From Alphaproteobacteria bacterium (GTDB lineage Bacteria > Pseudomonadota > Alphaproteobacteria > ATCC43930 > CGMCC-115725): 42,621 nt of DNA. This document shows positions 24,103 to 32,592 of the stretch, in pieces. Every line of letters starts with the position of its first letter. Position 1 is the stretch's first letter. The notes below the pieces were generated by a model. The model was not told the DNA's origin. It saw only the letters and a program-made list of their open reading frames with translations, and searched no databases. The stretch spans positions 1-42,621 of the forward strand of contig JAGWON010000022.1 in assembly GCA_028871055.1 (NCBI GenBank), read 5' to 3'. Position numbers and translations under genes: made by a program.

Positions 24103-26816
24103 TGTCCCAGCCGCTCGAGGATCGCCGGCACGTGCACCTGGTCGCTCTTGTAGTTGCCGGTCAACGCGTACATCACCAGGTTGACGCCGAAGCGATAGGC
24201 CATCTCGCGCTGCGGTTCGCCGCCAGGCACCGCCGCATAGAGCGGCCGTCCGTGGCCGTCGACCGCCCAGGCGCCGGCCCAGTCGTTGCCGCCGACGATT
24301 ACGCTGGAGACGCCGTCATTGACGGCATCCGCCATCGGCTCGACCCAGAGCTGGCTGCCGCTCCAGCGGCCCGGGAAATCCTCCATCAGATAGAACGACT
24401 TGGTCAGCACGTGATGGGGCGCCAGCGGCACCAGCGGCGGGATATCGAGCCCGGCAGCCAGCCGCTTCAGGCGCACCTGCGCCGCGGCGGCGCTGAAGGT
24501 GGTCGGCTGCTCCTGGTCGCGGGTGTCGAACAGGATGATGCCGCCGGTGTTGAGGTACTGCTGCACGCGCGCGACCGCCTGCGGCGAGAGCGTGCGCTCG
24601 CCTTCGACCACCGGCCAATAGAGCAGCGGAAAGAAGACGAGCTGGTCCGTCTCGGGATCGACGCCCATCGGCGTCGCAGTGTCGACGGCGGTGCGCTGGT
24701 TGAGCACCAGCGACAGGCCGGCCAGTCCCGCCTTCGACTCGGCATCGACATCGGGCACGCCGGTCAGCACATAGGCGAGGTGGAACTGGCTCGCTGCCGC
24801 GCTCGCGAACGCATCGTCGCCGGCAGCGCGCGCCGCCGGGCCGCCGAGCAGCGTGCAGAGCGCGACGGCGCCGGCAGCCGCGCCCTTGCGCCACCCCGGC
24901 CGCGGCAACAGGCCGCGCAGCGCGAAGCCGACGGCGAAATCAGCGAGCATGAGCAGCAGTGCCAGCGCCAGCAGCGGCGGTCGGAAATCGATCTCGGCGC
25001 CGCGCGCGAAACCTTCGCGCGTAACACCGGGCGGCAGCGCGGGCAGCGGCGCGAAATGCGTCACCGCCGGCGCCAGGTTGAGCGCGCGCCGCGCGTCGGC
25101 GGTGCCGTAGAATCCGGGCGGATGGCGCGGCCCGGCGACGGTCTTGGCGAAGCCGCCGGCCGGGATGGTCGCGACCGCCGCAGGCGCCGCCTGCAGCCGG
25201 CCGAAGCCGTCGAGCGTCTCGACCGGCGGCAGCGGCTTGTCGCTCTCGCCGGAGATGCCCTGACTCTGCGCGACGATGCGGCGGAGCATATCCACCATCA
25301 GGCCGGAGATCGCGAGATTCGACCACTCCGGGTCGGCCGTGGTGTGGACCAGGACGAGCCAGCCCTTGCCGCGCCGCGCCGCGGTGACGAGGGGCGTGCC
25401 GTCGGCGAGCCGCGCCCAGGTCTTGCTTGCGAGATCGAGCGTCGGCTCGGCGAGGACCTGGCGCGACACCGTGACGTCGTCCGGGATCGCGAGACCGGCG
25501 AAGGGGCTGCCGGCGGCGAAGGGCGCCAGCTTCGCCGGCCGCTCCCACGACAGCGCACCGCCGAGCGTGCGGTCGCCGCGGCGGAGTGGCACCGGCAGCA
25601 GGTTGTCGTCGGCCTGCGCCGCCAGCCGCGGCCCGGCGAAGCGCAGCACGGTCCCGCCGTTCTCGAGCCATTTGACGATGTCCTGCTTCTCGCCGTCGCC
25701 CACCGGTGCGCCATCGGGCATGGCCAGCACGGCGATGCCGCCCTTGATCAGGGTGGCGACGTTGCCCTCGCGCACTTCGCTGAACGGCGACAGCGCCTTG
25801 TCGAGGTAATAGGCGCCGCTCAACAGCGGCTGCGCGGCATCGCGTCGCGCCACGATGCCGACCGGCCGGCGCTTCCACCGCTCGTCGAGCAGCAGCACCG
25901 CGCCGGCGGAAGCCTCGTTCTCGATCGCGATCGAGGCGACGCGGTTGCGCAGCTCGGTCGGCATCGGCAGCCGCGCCACGGCCGAATTTTGACCGGCCGG
26001 AATCGTCACCGTCTGCCGCGCCAGCAACCGCCCGTCGTCGCCGAGTGCGCGCACGGTCACGCTCGCCGGCAGCGCGGAATCGGCGCGCCGCACCGTCGCG
26101 GTCAGGTCCTTGTCGTCGGGATCGGCGACGGCGAGCAGACGCGGCAACGCAGTGCTGCTTTCCGCCATCACCGTGAGCGGGCCGTGCCGGGCGAGACCGC
26201 CAGCGAACGCGGCGGCGTCGCCGTTGTCGAGGCCGTCGCTCAGCCACGCGATTTTGGCCGCATGGGCGAGGCCGAGCCGCTCGAAGCGCGCCAACGCCTT
26301 GGCGCGATCGTCGGGCCAGGGACGCGGCTGGAGTTGCGCGGCGGCGGCGCGGGCGTCGGCCGGACGCAGCAATGACAGATCGCCGGCGGCGCGTCTGCCC
26401 GGCGGATCGGCCGTCCCGAACAAAATGATTTCGCGGCCTTCGCGGCCGGCTTGGTCGATCAGCCGGTCGAGCGCCGCGCGCATTTCATCCCAATGCCGCG
26501 CCGCGCCCCAGCCGTCGTCGACGGCGAGAACCAACGGTCCGGCGGCCGTGATCGTCGCCCGCGGATTCAGCAGTGGCTGCGCCAGGGCCAGGATCACCAG
26601 CGTCGCCAGCACCATGCGCAGCAGGATGAGCCAGAGCGGCGTCTTTGCCGGCGTCTCCTCCGGCGGCGTCAATCCCAGCATCAGGCGCAGCGCCGGGAAG
26701 CGGATTCGCTTCGGCGCCGGCGGTGTCACCCGCAGCAGCCACCACAGCGCCGGCAATACCGCCAGCCCCGCCAGCAACCATGGCGCGGCGAAGGCGAAGG
26801 GACCGAACGACAGCAT
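24099..26816 (-). CDS. DUF4159 membrane protein with BatA-like N-terminus
   Basis: A 905-residue protein. The N-terminus (two helices, about residues 10-30 and 61-84, with PPAPKRIRFPALRLM between) matches the BatA/aerotolerance regulator N-terminal domain. The von Willebrand-like region that follows reads LAVDDGWGAARHW where a DxSxS metal site would be expected, so that site is missing. More helices occur around 615-660. The C-terminal part (about 680-905) is DUF4159, with FFPLLYWPVVEGE, YLNTGGIILFDTRDQ and LTKSFYLMEDFPGRW. It lies between a DUF58 gene and the next large membrane protein, to which it is coupled by ATGA. The role of the system is unclear. Confidence 0.88.
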   Translation of the reverse strand: MLSFGPFAFAAPWLLAGLAVLPALWWLLRVTPPAPKRIRFPALRLMLGLTPPEETPAKTPLWLILLRMVLATLVILALAQPLLNPRATITAAGPLVLAVDDGWGAARHWDEMRAALDRLIDQAGREGREIILFGTADPPGRRAAGDLSLLRPADARAAAAQLQPRPWPDDRAKALARFERLGLAHAAKIAWLSDGLDNGDAAAFAGGLARHGPLTVMAESSTALPRLLAVADPDDKDLTATVRRADSALPASVTVRALGDDGRLLARQTVTIPAGQNSAVARLPMPTELRNRVASIAIENEASAGAVLLLDERWKRRPVGIVARRDAAQPLLSGAYYLDKALSPFSEVREGNVATLIKGGIAVLAMPDGAPVGDGEKQDIVKWLENGGTVLRFAGPRLAAQADDNLLPVPLRRGDRTLGGALSWERPAKLAPFAAGSPFAGLAIPDDVTVSRQVLAEPTLDLASKTWARLADGTPLVTAARRGKGWLVLVHTTADPEWSNLAISGLMVDMLRRIVAQSQGISGESDKPLPPVETLDGFGRLQAAPAAVATIPAGGFAKTVAGPRHPPGFYGTADARRALNLAPAVTHFAPLPALPPGVTREGFARGAEIDFRPPLLALALLLMLADFAVGFALRGLLPRPGWRKGAAAGAVALCTLLGGPAARAAGDDAFASAAASQFHLAYVLTGVPDVDAESKAGLAGLSLVLNQRTAVDTATPMGVDPETDQLVFFPLLYWPVVEGERTLSPQAVARVQQYLNTGGIILFDTRDQEQPTTFSAAAAQVRLKRLAAGLDIPPLVPLAPHHVLTKSFYLMEDFPGRWSGSQLWVEPMADAVNDGVSSVIVGGNDWAGAWAVDGHGRPLYAAVPGGEPQREMAYRFGVNLVMYALTGNYKSDQVHVPAILERLGQ

Positions 26817-26820
26817 GCGC

Positions 26821-27684
26821 TTAGCGCTCCGTCAGGATCCGGTACAGGCCGAGCAAGGCGCGCTGCGGCGGGTGGTCGGTGCGGTGGGTGGCAAAGGTCC
26901 AACCGGCGCCGCGCGTCAGCGCCGCGAGGCCGTCGCGATGGCGTTGCAGGCGCTCGGCATATCCGGCACGGACCGATTCGACGCGGCTGATCAGCAGCGG
27001 GCTCTCGCCCTCCAGCCCCTCGAAACGCACGCGGCCGGCGAACGGCAGGCTTTCCTCGGCCGGGTCGAGAAGCTGCAGCAGATGGCCCTTGAGGCCGGCG
27101 TCGGCATAGCGCAGCACCAGCGCGGCGATCGCGTCGAGCGGCGCGAGGAAATCGCCGAACCACACCACTTGGCCGTAGCGCGGCAACTTCTCGTAGGCCG
27201 GCAGGTCGACGGGCGTCGAGTCGCGCTCGAGCAGCAAGGCCAGGCGGTCGAGCACGGCGCGGCCATGCGCCGGCGCCAGGCCGGAGCCCATCAGGGCAAC
27301 GCGCTCGCCGCCACGCACCAGCAGCGCGGCGAGGGCGAGGGCGAGCAGGTCGGCGCGCGCGCGCTTGGTCGGCAGATTGGCGTCCGAGGCGTAGGCCATC
27401 GAGTGCGAACCGTCGCGCCACAGATAGACGCTCTGTGCCGCCTCCCATTCCGTCTCGCGCACATAGACGTGCTGCGACTTGGCGCTCTCGCGCCAGTCGA
27501 TGCGGGTGACCGGGTCGCTCGGCTCGTATTGGCGGAATTGCCAGAAGGTGTCGCCCTGGCCGGTGCGCCGGCGGCCGTGCGTACCCTGAACGACGGCCGC
27601 GGCCACGCGTTCGGCGGCAATCAGCAGCGGCGGCAGCGCGAGCGAGGCTGCTTCGGCGCGGTGGCGCAGCGCCGCGTCGGCCAT
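26821..27684 (-). CDS. DUF58 domain protein
   Basis: A 287-residue cytosolic protein with the DUF58 core YEPSDPVTRIDWRESAKSQHVYVRE, followed by a von Willebrand-like segment with an intact DGSHS metal site (WRDGSHSMAYAS). DUF58 proteins are standard partners of MoxR ATPases. There is no membrane helix. The start ATG shares a base with the MoxR stop (TGATG), and the stop lies 4 bases before the DUF4159 gene. The open frame extends well upstream in the same phase, but that part is the shadow of MoxR. Its biochemical role is inferred from partners only. Confidence 0.92.
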   Translation of the reverse strand: MADAALRHRAEAASLALPPLLIAAERVAAAVVQGTHGRRRTGQGDTFWQFRQYEPSDPVTRIDWRESAKSQHVYVRETEWEAAQSVYLWRDGSHSMAYASDANLPTKRARADLLALALAALLVRGGERVALMGSGLAPAHGRAVLDRLALLLERDSTPVDLPAYEKLPRYGQVVWFGDFLAPLDAIAALVLRYADAGLKGHLLQLLDPAEESLPFAGRVRFEGLEGESPLLISRVESVRAGYAERLQRHRDGLAALTRGAGWTFATHRTDHPPQRALLGLYRILTER

Positions 27685-28694
27685 CAACGCAGCGGGTCCA
27701 GCAGCCGGTCGATCACCTGGGCCATGCTCACGCCGTCCGCGCGCGCGGCGAAGGTGAGCGCCATGCGATGACGCAGCACCGGGTGGGCGAGCGCCAGCAC
27801 GTCGTCGATCGACGGCGCGAGCCGCCCGTCGAGCAGCGCCCGCGCCCGCGCCGCAAGCATCAAGGCTTGGCTGGCGCGCGGACCGGGACCCCAGGCGATG
27901 TGGCTTCGGGCGGCATCGGCGGCGCCGTCGCCCGGACGGCCAGAGCGCACGAGCGTCAGAATTGCCTCGACGACACCGTCGCCCACCGGTACGCGCCGCA
28001 CCAGCCGCTGGGCCGCAAGCAACTCGGCGGCGTTGAGCACCGCCGCGGCGCTGTCCTCGGCGATGCCGGTGGTCGCGATCAGCATCCGGCGCTCGGCCTC
28101 GAGGTCGGGATAGCCGACGTCGATCTGCAGCAGGAAGCGATCGAGCTGCGCTTCCGGAAGCGGATATGTTCCCTCCTGCTCCAGCGGATTCTGCGTCGCC
28201 AGCACGTGAAACGGCTTGGGCAGGGGATGATACTGCCCCGCGACCGAGACGCGGCCCTCCTGCATCGCCTGGAGCAACGCCGATTGGGTGCGCGGGCTGG
28301 CGCGGTTGATCTCGTCCGCCATGAGCAGCTGGCAGAACACCGGGCCGGGAATGAACCGGAACCCGCGCCGGCCGGTCTCGCTCTCCTCCAGCACCTCGGA
28401 GCCGATGATGTCGGCGGGCATCAGGTCGGGCGTGCACTGCACGCGCTTGTCGTTGAGGTCGAGCACCGTGCCGAGCGTCTCGACCAGGCGCGTCTTGGCC
28501 AGGCCGGGCACGCCGATCAGGAGGGCGTGCCCTCCTGCCAAGAGCGTGATCAGCGCTTGATCGATCACCTCCGATTGGCCGAAGATGACGCGGCCGATGC
28601 GCTGGCGTACCGCCGCGAGGCGCGCGCCCAGAGCTTCGATCTCGCGCGCGAGGTCGGCGCCGGCGCTCGGCACGATCGATTCGGTGGTGCTCAA
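27684..28694 (-). CDS. MoxR family AAA+ ATPase
   Basis: A 336-residue AAA+ ATPase of the MoxR group, thought to act as chaperones for metal-site or VWA proteins. Walker A is GVPGLAKT (residues 61-68), Walker B LLMADEINRA, and the sensor 1 region is FHVLATQNPLEQEGTYPLPEAQLDRF. The start is a TTG at 28694, supported by AGGAG 6 bases ahead of it; no better ATG or GTG gives the family N-terminus. It is the first gene of a five-gene operon: MoxR, DUF58, DUF4159, VWA/GATase protein, small membrane protein. It diverges from the DUF1285 gene with only 30 bases between the starts. Confidence 0.94.
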   Translation of the reverse strand: MSTTESIVPSAGADLAREIEALGARLAAVRQRIGRVIFGQSEVIDQALITLLAGGHALLIGVPGLAKTRLVETLGTVLDLNDKRVQCTPDLMPADIIGSEVLEESETGRRGFRFIPGPVFCQLLMADEINRASPRTQSALLQAMQEGRVSVAGQYHPLPKPFHVLATQNPLEQEGTYPLPEAQLDRFLLQIDVGYPDLEAERRMLIATTGIAEDSAAAVLNAAELLAAQRLVRRVPVGDGVVEAILTLVRSGRPGDGAADAARSHIAWGPGPRASQALMLAARARALLDGRLAPSIDDVLALAHPVLRHRMALTFAARADGVSMAQVIDRLLDPLR

Positions 28695-28700
28695 CGGGCA

Positions 28701-28705
28701 CTCCT
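28701..28705 (-). promoter_or_regulatory. Ribosome binding site of the MoxR gene
   Basis: On the minus strand this reads AGGAG, 6 bases before the TTG start of the MoxR gene. It is the main reason to accept a TTG start. Confidence 0.65.
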
Positions 28706-28724
28706 GTGGCGGATGCGGGTGGTC

Positions 28725-29291
28725 ATGGACAATGCCTCGTCTTCCGGGCTCGCACGACTCGCGGCCGAAGCGGCGAAGCCGCCGCGGTCCGGCGCTCCAC
28801 CGCGCGACTGCGGCGATTTCTATATCCGCATCGCCCGCGATGGTAGCTGGTTCTATCGCGGATCATCAATCCATCGCGTGGCGCTCGTTCGTCTCTTCAG
28901 CCGCGTGCTCGAACGCGACGCGGACGGTCAATATTGGCTAACCACGCCGGCCGAGCGCGGCCGCATCGCCGTCGAGGACGCGCCGTTCGTCGCCGTGTCG
29001 CTCGCAGTCGACCAACCCGGCGCCCGCCAGCGGCTGATTTTTCGTACCAATGTTGACGACATTGTGACGCTCGACGCCGCGCATCCGCTGCGCGTCGCCG
29101 AGGACCGGGTGACGCACACCCCGGTGCCCTATATCCTGGTTCGCGACAGGCTGGAAGCGCGGATAGCGCGGCCGGTATTCTACGAATTGGTGGATTTGGG
29201 CCGCAAAGAGCGGGTCGGGGGCGAAACCCTATTCGGCGTATGGAGCGACGCGAAATTCTTTCCGCTCGGCACACTCGCGGAGGCACACTGA
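28725..29291 (+). CDS. DUF1285 domain protein
   Basis: A 188-residue protein of the DUF1285 family, small soluble proteins of unknown role. Visible family features are CGDFYIRIARDGSWFYRGSSI near the N-terminus, followed by ALVRLFSRVLERDADGQYWL and FRTNVDDIVTLDAAHPLRV. It sits at the head of a row with Nudix, a small membrane protein and the CCA-adding enzyme, an order I recall from many Alphaproteobacteria. I chose the ATG at 28725; an in-frame ATG at 28713 would add four residues. The divergent MoxR start is only 30 bases away. Function is unknown. Confidence 0.9.
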   Translation: MDNASSSGLARLAAEAAKPPRSGAPPRDCGDFYIRIARDGSWFYRGSSIHRVALVRLFSRVLERDADGQYWLTTPAERGRIAVEDAPFVAVSLAVDQPGARQRLIFRTNVDDIVTLDAAHPLRVAEDRVTHTPVPYILVRDRLEARIARPVFYELVDLGRKERVGGETLFGVWSDAKFFPLGTLAEAH

Positions 29292-29899
29292 CCGCCGCTG
29301 CGGTGCGCGCGCGCTTCGGCGCGTATCGGCCGGGCACCCGCTCGTTCGACAGCGACAAGGTGCGCGGCGACCATCTGCTCGGCCCCGACGCGAAACTTCC
29401 CCCGGGGCTCCGGCCGGCGGCGGTGCTGGTGCCGATCGTGGACCGCGCCGAAGGCCTCGCCCTACTGCTGACCCAGCGGCACGAGAAGCTGAGCGCCCAT
29501 GCCGGACAGATCTCGCTGCCCGGCGGCCGCATCGAGCCCACCGACGCCGACGCCGTGGCCGCAGCGCTGCGCGAGACGCGCGAGGAGATCGGTCTGCCGT
29601 CCGACCACGTCGAGGTGATCGGACGGCTCGACACCTATGTCACCGGCACGGGCTTCGAGATCGTACCCGTGGTCGCGCTGCTCGAGCCGCCGTTGGCGCT
29701 CGCGCCCGACCCGGGCGAGGTGACCGAGGTCTTCGAGGTGCCGCTCGCGCTCGTCGCCAATCGCGCCAATTACCGGCTGGAAACGCGCCAGCTCAAGAAC
29801 GGCGTGCGCACCTTCTTCGTTCTGTCGCATGAAAGCCGCTACATTTGGGGGGCGACCGCGGGCATCCTGGTGAATCTCGCCGAGGTGCTGGCGACGTGA
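29240..29899 (+). CDS. Nudix hydrolase, CoA pyrophosphatase-like
   Basis: A Nudix enzyme of about 200-219 residues. The Nudix box is in GGRIEPTDADAVAAALRETR with EEIGL, preceded by HAGQISLPGG, the form seen in the CoA pyrophosphatase (NudL/YeaB) group. Residues LLLTQRHEKLSAHAGQISLPGG match that group's CoA signature area. It likely cleaves CoA or a related pyrophosphate. The start is uncertain: ATG 29240 overlaps the DUF1285 gene by 52 bases and adds Arg-rich residues typical of out-of-frame reading, whereas GTG 29303 starts inside well-behaved sequence. It precedes a small membrane protein gene by 7 bases. Confidence 0.9.
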   Translation: MERREILSARHTRGGTLTAAAVRARFGAYRPGTRSFDSDKVRGDHLLGPDAKLPPGLRPAAVLVPIVDRAEGLALLLTQRHEKLSAHAGQISLPGGRIEPTDADAVAAALRETREEIGLPSDHVEVIGRLDTYVTGTGFEIVPVVALLEPPLALAPDPGEVTEVFEVPLALVANRANYRLETRQLKNGVRTFFVLSHESRYIWGATAGILVNLAEVLAT

Positions 29900-29906
29900 G
29901 CCCGCC

Positions 29907-30170
29907 ATGACTCGGGTGGTGCTCACCATCCTGCTGCCGCTGCTCGCCCCGACCGCGATCTATTTCCTCTGGCTTTTCGCCTTCGGTCGCGCCGAAGACC
30001 GGCGTGCGCCATGGACGTGGCTGCTGGTCGGCGGCCTGGCCGCGGCGGCGTTGGCGCTGGTGATCGTCGGCGTCGGATCGGGCGGGCCGCGGTCGGGGCG
30101 CTACGTGCCGCCCCACGTCGAGGACGGCCGGCTTGTGCCCGGCCAGATCGTCCCGCAAGGCGCGCACTGA
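29907..30170 (+). CDS. Small two-helix membrane protein (DUF6111-like)
   Basis: An 87-residue protein with two helices (about residues 5-25 and 37-57) and a hydrophilic C-terminus ending GRYVPPHVEDGRLVPGQI. Length, layout, and position between a Nudix gene and the CCA-adding enzyme agree with the DUF6111 family of Alphaproteobacteria; I name it from memory, not from a search. Its stop shares bases with the start of the CCA gene (TGATG), so translation is probably coupled. Nothing points to an enzyme activity. Confidence 0.8.
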   Translation: MTRVVLTILLPLLAPTAIYFLWLFAFGRAEDRRAPWTWLLVGGLAAAALALVIVGVGSGGPRSGRYVPPHVEDGRLVPGQIVPQGAH

Positions 30171-31381
30171 TGGCCGAAACCGTCCCGATCAGGCCGCAGC
30201 TCTGGATGCGGGAACGCGCGACGCGCCGGGTCATGCGTGCGCTGGCGGCGCCCGGCGCCGCGCCGCGCTTCGTCGGCGGCGCGGTGCGCGACGCGGTGCT
30301 CGGCCGCAATGTCGTCGACGTCGACATCGCCACGCCGCTCAAGCCCGAGACGGTGATGGAGCGGCTCGCTGCGGCCGGTATCCGCGCGGTGCCGACGGGC
30401 GTCGCTCACGGCACGGTGACGGCGGCGACCGGCAACCGGAATTTCGAAATCACCACCTTGCGCCGCGACGTCGAAACCTATGGCCGGCATGCCAAGGTCG
30501 CCTTCGATGCGGATTGGGAAGCCGACGCGCGGCGCCGCGACTTCACCATGAACGCGCTGTCGCTCGACGCGCACGGCACTCTCTACGATTACGTCGGCGG
30601 CCTCGCCGACCTCAAGGCCGGCCGCGTGCGCTTCGTCGGCGATCCAGCGACGCGCATCCGCGAGGACGTACTGCGGCTGCTGCGCTACTATCGCTTCGTC
30701 GCGCATTACGGCAAAGGCGCGGGCGGCCGGGCCGCGCGCGCCGCCCGCCGCGACGCGGCGCATCTACTGCCGACGCTTTCGGCCGAGCGCGTCGCCACCG
30801 AGACCCTTAAGCTGCTGGCGGCGCCGGATCCGCTGCCGGCCTTGCGCCTGATGAAGGCCGATGGCGTGCTCGCGGTGCTGTTGCCCGAGGCCGGCGGCCT
30901 GGCGCGGCTGCGGCGGCTGGTCGCGCTCGAGCCGGCGCCCGATCCGCTCCGCCGCCTCGGCGCGCTGGTGGCGGTCGAGGCGCCGACGGTGGCCGAGCGG
31001 CTGAAGCTGTCCACCGAGCAGCGCGACCGGTTCCTGGCGCTGGTCGCCAAGCCGGCGGTCGACTTGAACGGCGATCGCCTGGCGCAGCGTCGCGTGCTCT
31101 ATCGCTGGGGGCCGGCGCTCTATCGCGATCGCGTGCTGCTTGCCGCCGCGGCGCGCGGTGCGAGCCGCCGCGTGAAGCCGCTGCTGACGCTGGCGCGCAA
31201 CTGGAAGCCGGTGCGCTTTCCGTTGCGCGGCCGCGACGTGCTGGCGGCCGGGATTGCCCGGGGGCCGCAGATCGGCAAGCTGCTTGCCGATCTCGAGGCT
31301 TGGTGGATCGCAACCGACTTCAAGGCGACGCGCGCCGAGTGCCGCGCCGAGCTCAGGCGGCGGCTCGCGGCGCATGCCTGA
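30170..31381 (+). CDS. CCA tRNA nucleotidyltransferase (class II)
   Basis: Adds or repairs the 3'-terminal CCA of tRNA. The 403-residue protein has the head-domain motif FVGGAVRDAVLGRNVVDVDIA with the metal-binding D-x-D, then RRRDFTMNALSLD, YDYVGGLADLKAGRVRFVG, and the neck motif RIREDVLRLLRYYRF. The C-terminal half is a helical body and tail with no HD phosphohydrolase motif, in keeping with shorter alphaproteobacterial enzymes. The ATG overlaps the stop of the small membrane protein; the upstream open frame is its shadow. The ChrA gene starts 8 bases inside its 3' end. Confidence 0.95.
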   Translation: MAETVPIRPQLWMRERATRRVMRALAAPGAAPRFVGGAVRDAVLGRNVVDVDIATPLKPETVMERLAAAGIRAVPTGVAHGTVTAATGNRNFEITTLRRDVETYGRHAKVAFDADWEADARRRDFTMNALSLDAHGTLYDYVGGLADLKAGRVRFVGDPATRIREDVLRLLRYYRFVAHYGKGAGGRAARAARRDAAHLLPTLSAERVATETLKLLAAPDPLPALRLMKADGVLAVLLPEAGGLARLRRLVALEPAPDPLRRLGALVAVEAPTVAERLKLSTEQRDRFLALVAKPAVDLNGDRLAQRRVLYRWGPALYRDRVLLAAAARGASRRVKPLLTLARNWKPVRFPLRGRDVLAAGIARGPQIGKLLADLEAWWIATDFKATRAECRAELRRRLAAHA

Positions 31382-32582
31382 GCACGATCCTGGCCGGAGC
31401 AGCCCGCTCGAGATTCTCGCCGTCTTCCTGCGGCTGGGCATGACCTCGTTCGGCGGTCCGGTTGCGCATCTGGGCTACTACCGCAACGAGTTCATCGAGC
31501 GGCGCGGCTGGCTCGACGAGGCCGGCTTCGCCGATCTGCTGGCGCTGGCGCAGTTCCTGCCCGGTCCGACGTCGAGCGAATTCGGCTTCGCCGTCGGCCT
31601 GCTGCGCGCGGGATTGCCCGGCGCGCTCTGCGCCTGGATCGGCTTCACGCTGCCTTCGGCGCTGATCATGGGCGGGCTCGGCTTCGGCATCGCGCGCCTG
31701 GGCCATTTGGCGGGCGCGGCCTGGCTGCACGGATTGATGCTCGTCGCCTGCGCGGTGGTGGCGCTGGCAGTGTGGACGATGGCGCGCCGGCTGGCCAACG
31801 ACGTGCCGCGCGGCGCCCTGGCGCTCGCCGCCGCCGGCATGACGCTGGCGCTGCCGCTGCCGCCGAGCTGGGGCCAGCTCTTCGCCATCGCCTTCGGTGC
31901 CGCGGTTGGCCGATTGTTCCTGCCGGGCGACGCACGCCAATCAGTGCTGCCGTTCGCGCCGCGTGTGCCGCGCGCGCTGGCGATCGCGTCGCTTGTCCTG
32001 TTCGCCGTGCTGCTGACGCTGTCGCCGATTCTGGCGGCGACGACCGGGTCCAACGCCGTGCGGCTGTTCGACGGCTTCTATCGCTCCGGCTCGCTGGTGT
32101 TCGGCGGCGGCCACGTGCTGTTGCCGCTGCTCGATGCGGTGGTGGTGCCGAAGGGCTGGGTGAGCCAGGATACCTTCCTCGCCGGCTACGGCGCGGCCCA
32201 GGCGCTGCCCGGACCGCTCTTCACCTTCGCCGCCTTTCTCGGCGTGGCGATGCAGGTGCTACCCGGCGGCCTGGTCGGCGGCGCGGTCGCGCTGGTGGCG
32301 ATCTTCCTGCCGGGTTCGCTGCTCATCCTGGGTACGCTGCCATTCTGGAGCGAATTGCGCCGCAACCAAGCCATGCAATCGACGCTCAAGGGCGTCAATG
32401 CCGCGGTCGTCGGCCTGCTGCTGGCGGTGCTCTATCGCCCGGTCTTCGTCAGCGCTGTGTTCGGCTGGCACGATTTCGCCTTCGCCGCGGCCGCGTTGAT
32501 CCTGCTGCGCCTGCGCATGCCGCCGTGGGCGGTGGTCGTCCTCGGCGCGCTCGGGGGCGAAGCGCTGGCGCGGCTAGCGTAG
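31374..32582 (+). CDS. chrA: Chromate efflux transporter, ChrA/CHR family
   Basis: A 402-residue bidomain CHR transporter with about ten helices. The first CHR domain carries FLRLGMTSFGGPVAHLGYYRNEFIERRGWL and LAQFLPGPTSSEFG, and the second repeats the pattern as FYRSGSLVFGGGHVLLPLLD and YGAAQALPGPLFTFAAFLG. Bidomain members are linked to chromate efflux, perhaps in exchange with sulfate, but close relatives need not act on chromate. Its start lies 8 bases inside the CCA gene, unusual for an accessory resistance gene, and no chrB or regulator is near. An MFS transporter gene follows 10 bases later. Confidence 0.93.
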   Translation: MPEHDPGRSSPLEILAVFLRLGMTSFGGPVAHLGYYRNEFIERRGWLDEAGFADLLALAQFLPGPTSSEFGFAVGLLRAGLPGALCAWIGFTLPSALIMGGLGFGIARLGHLAGAAWLHGLMLVACAVVALAVWTMARRLANDVPRGALALAAAGMTLALPLPPSWGQLFAIAFGAAVGRLFLPGDARQSVLPFAPRVPRALAIASLVLFAVLLTLSPILAATTGSNAVRLFDGFYRSGSLVFGGGHVLLPLLDAVVVPKGWVSQDTFLAGYGAAQALPGPLFTFAAFLGVAMQVLPGGLVGGAVALVAIFLPGSLLILGTLPFWSELRRNQAMQSTLKGVNAAVVGLLLAVLYRPVFVSAVFGWHDFAFAAAALILLRLRMPPWAVVVLGALGGEALARLA

Positions 32583-32592
32583 CGTCGCGGCG

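Noticed and set aside
31374-32582. ChrA as part of a mobile chromate-resistance element
   Set aside because: No chrB, regulator, transposase or change in base composition. The start overlaps the CCA gene, which suggests a resident gene.
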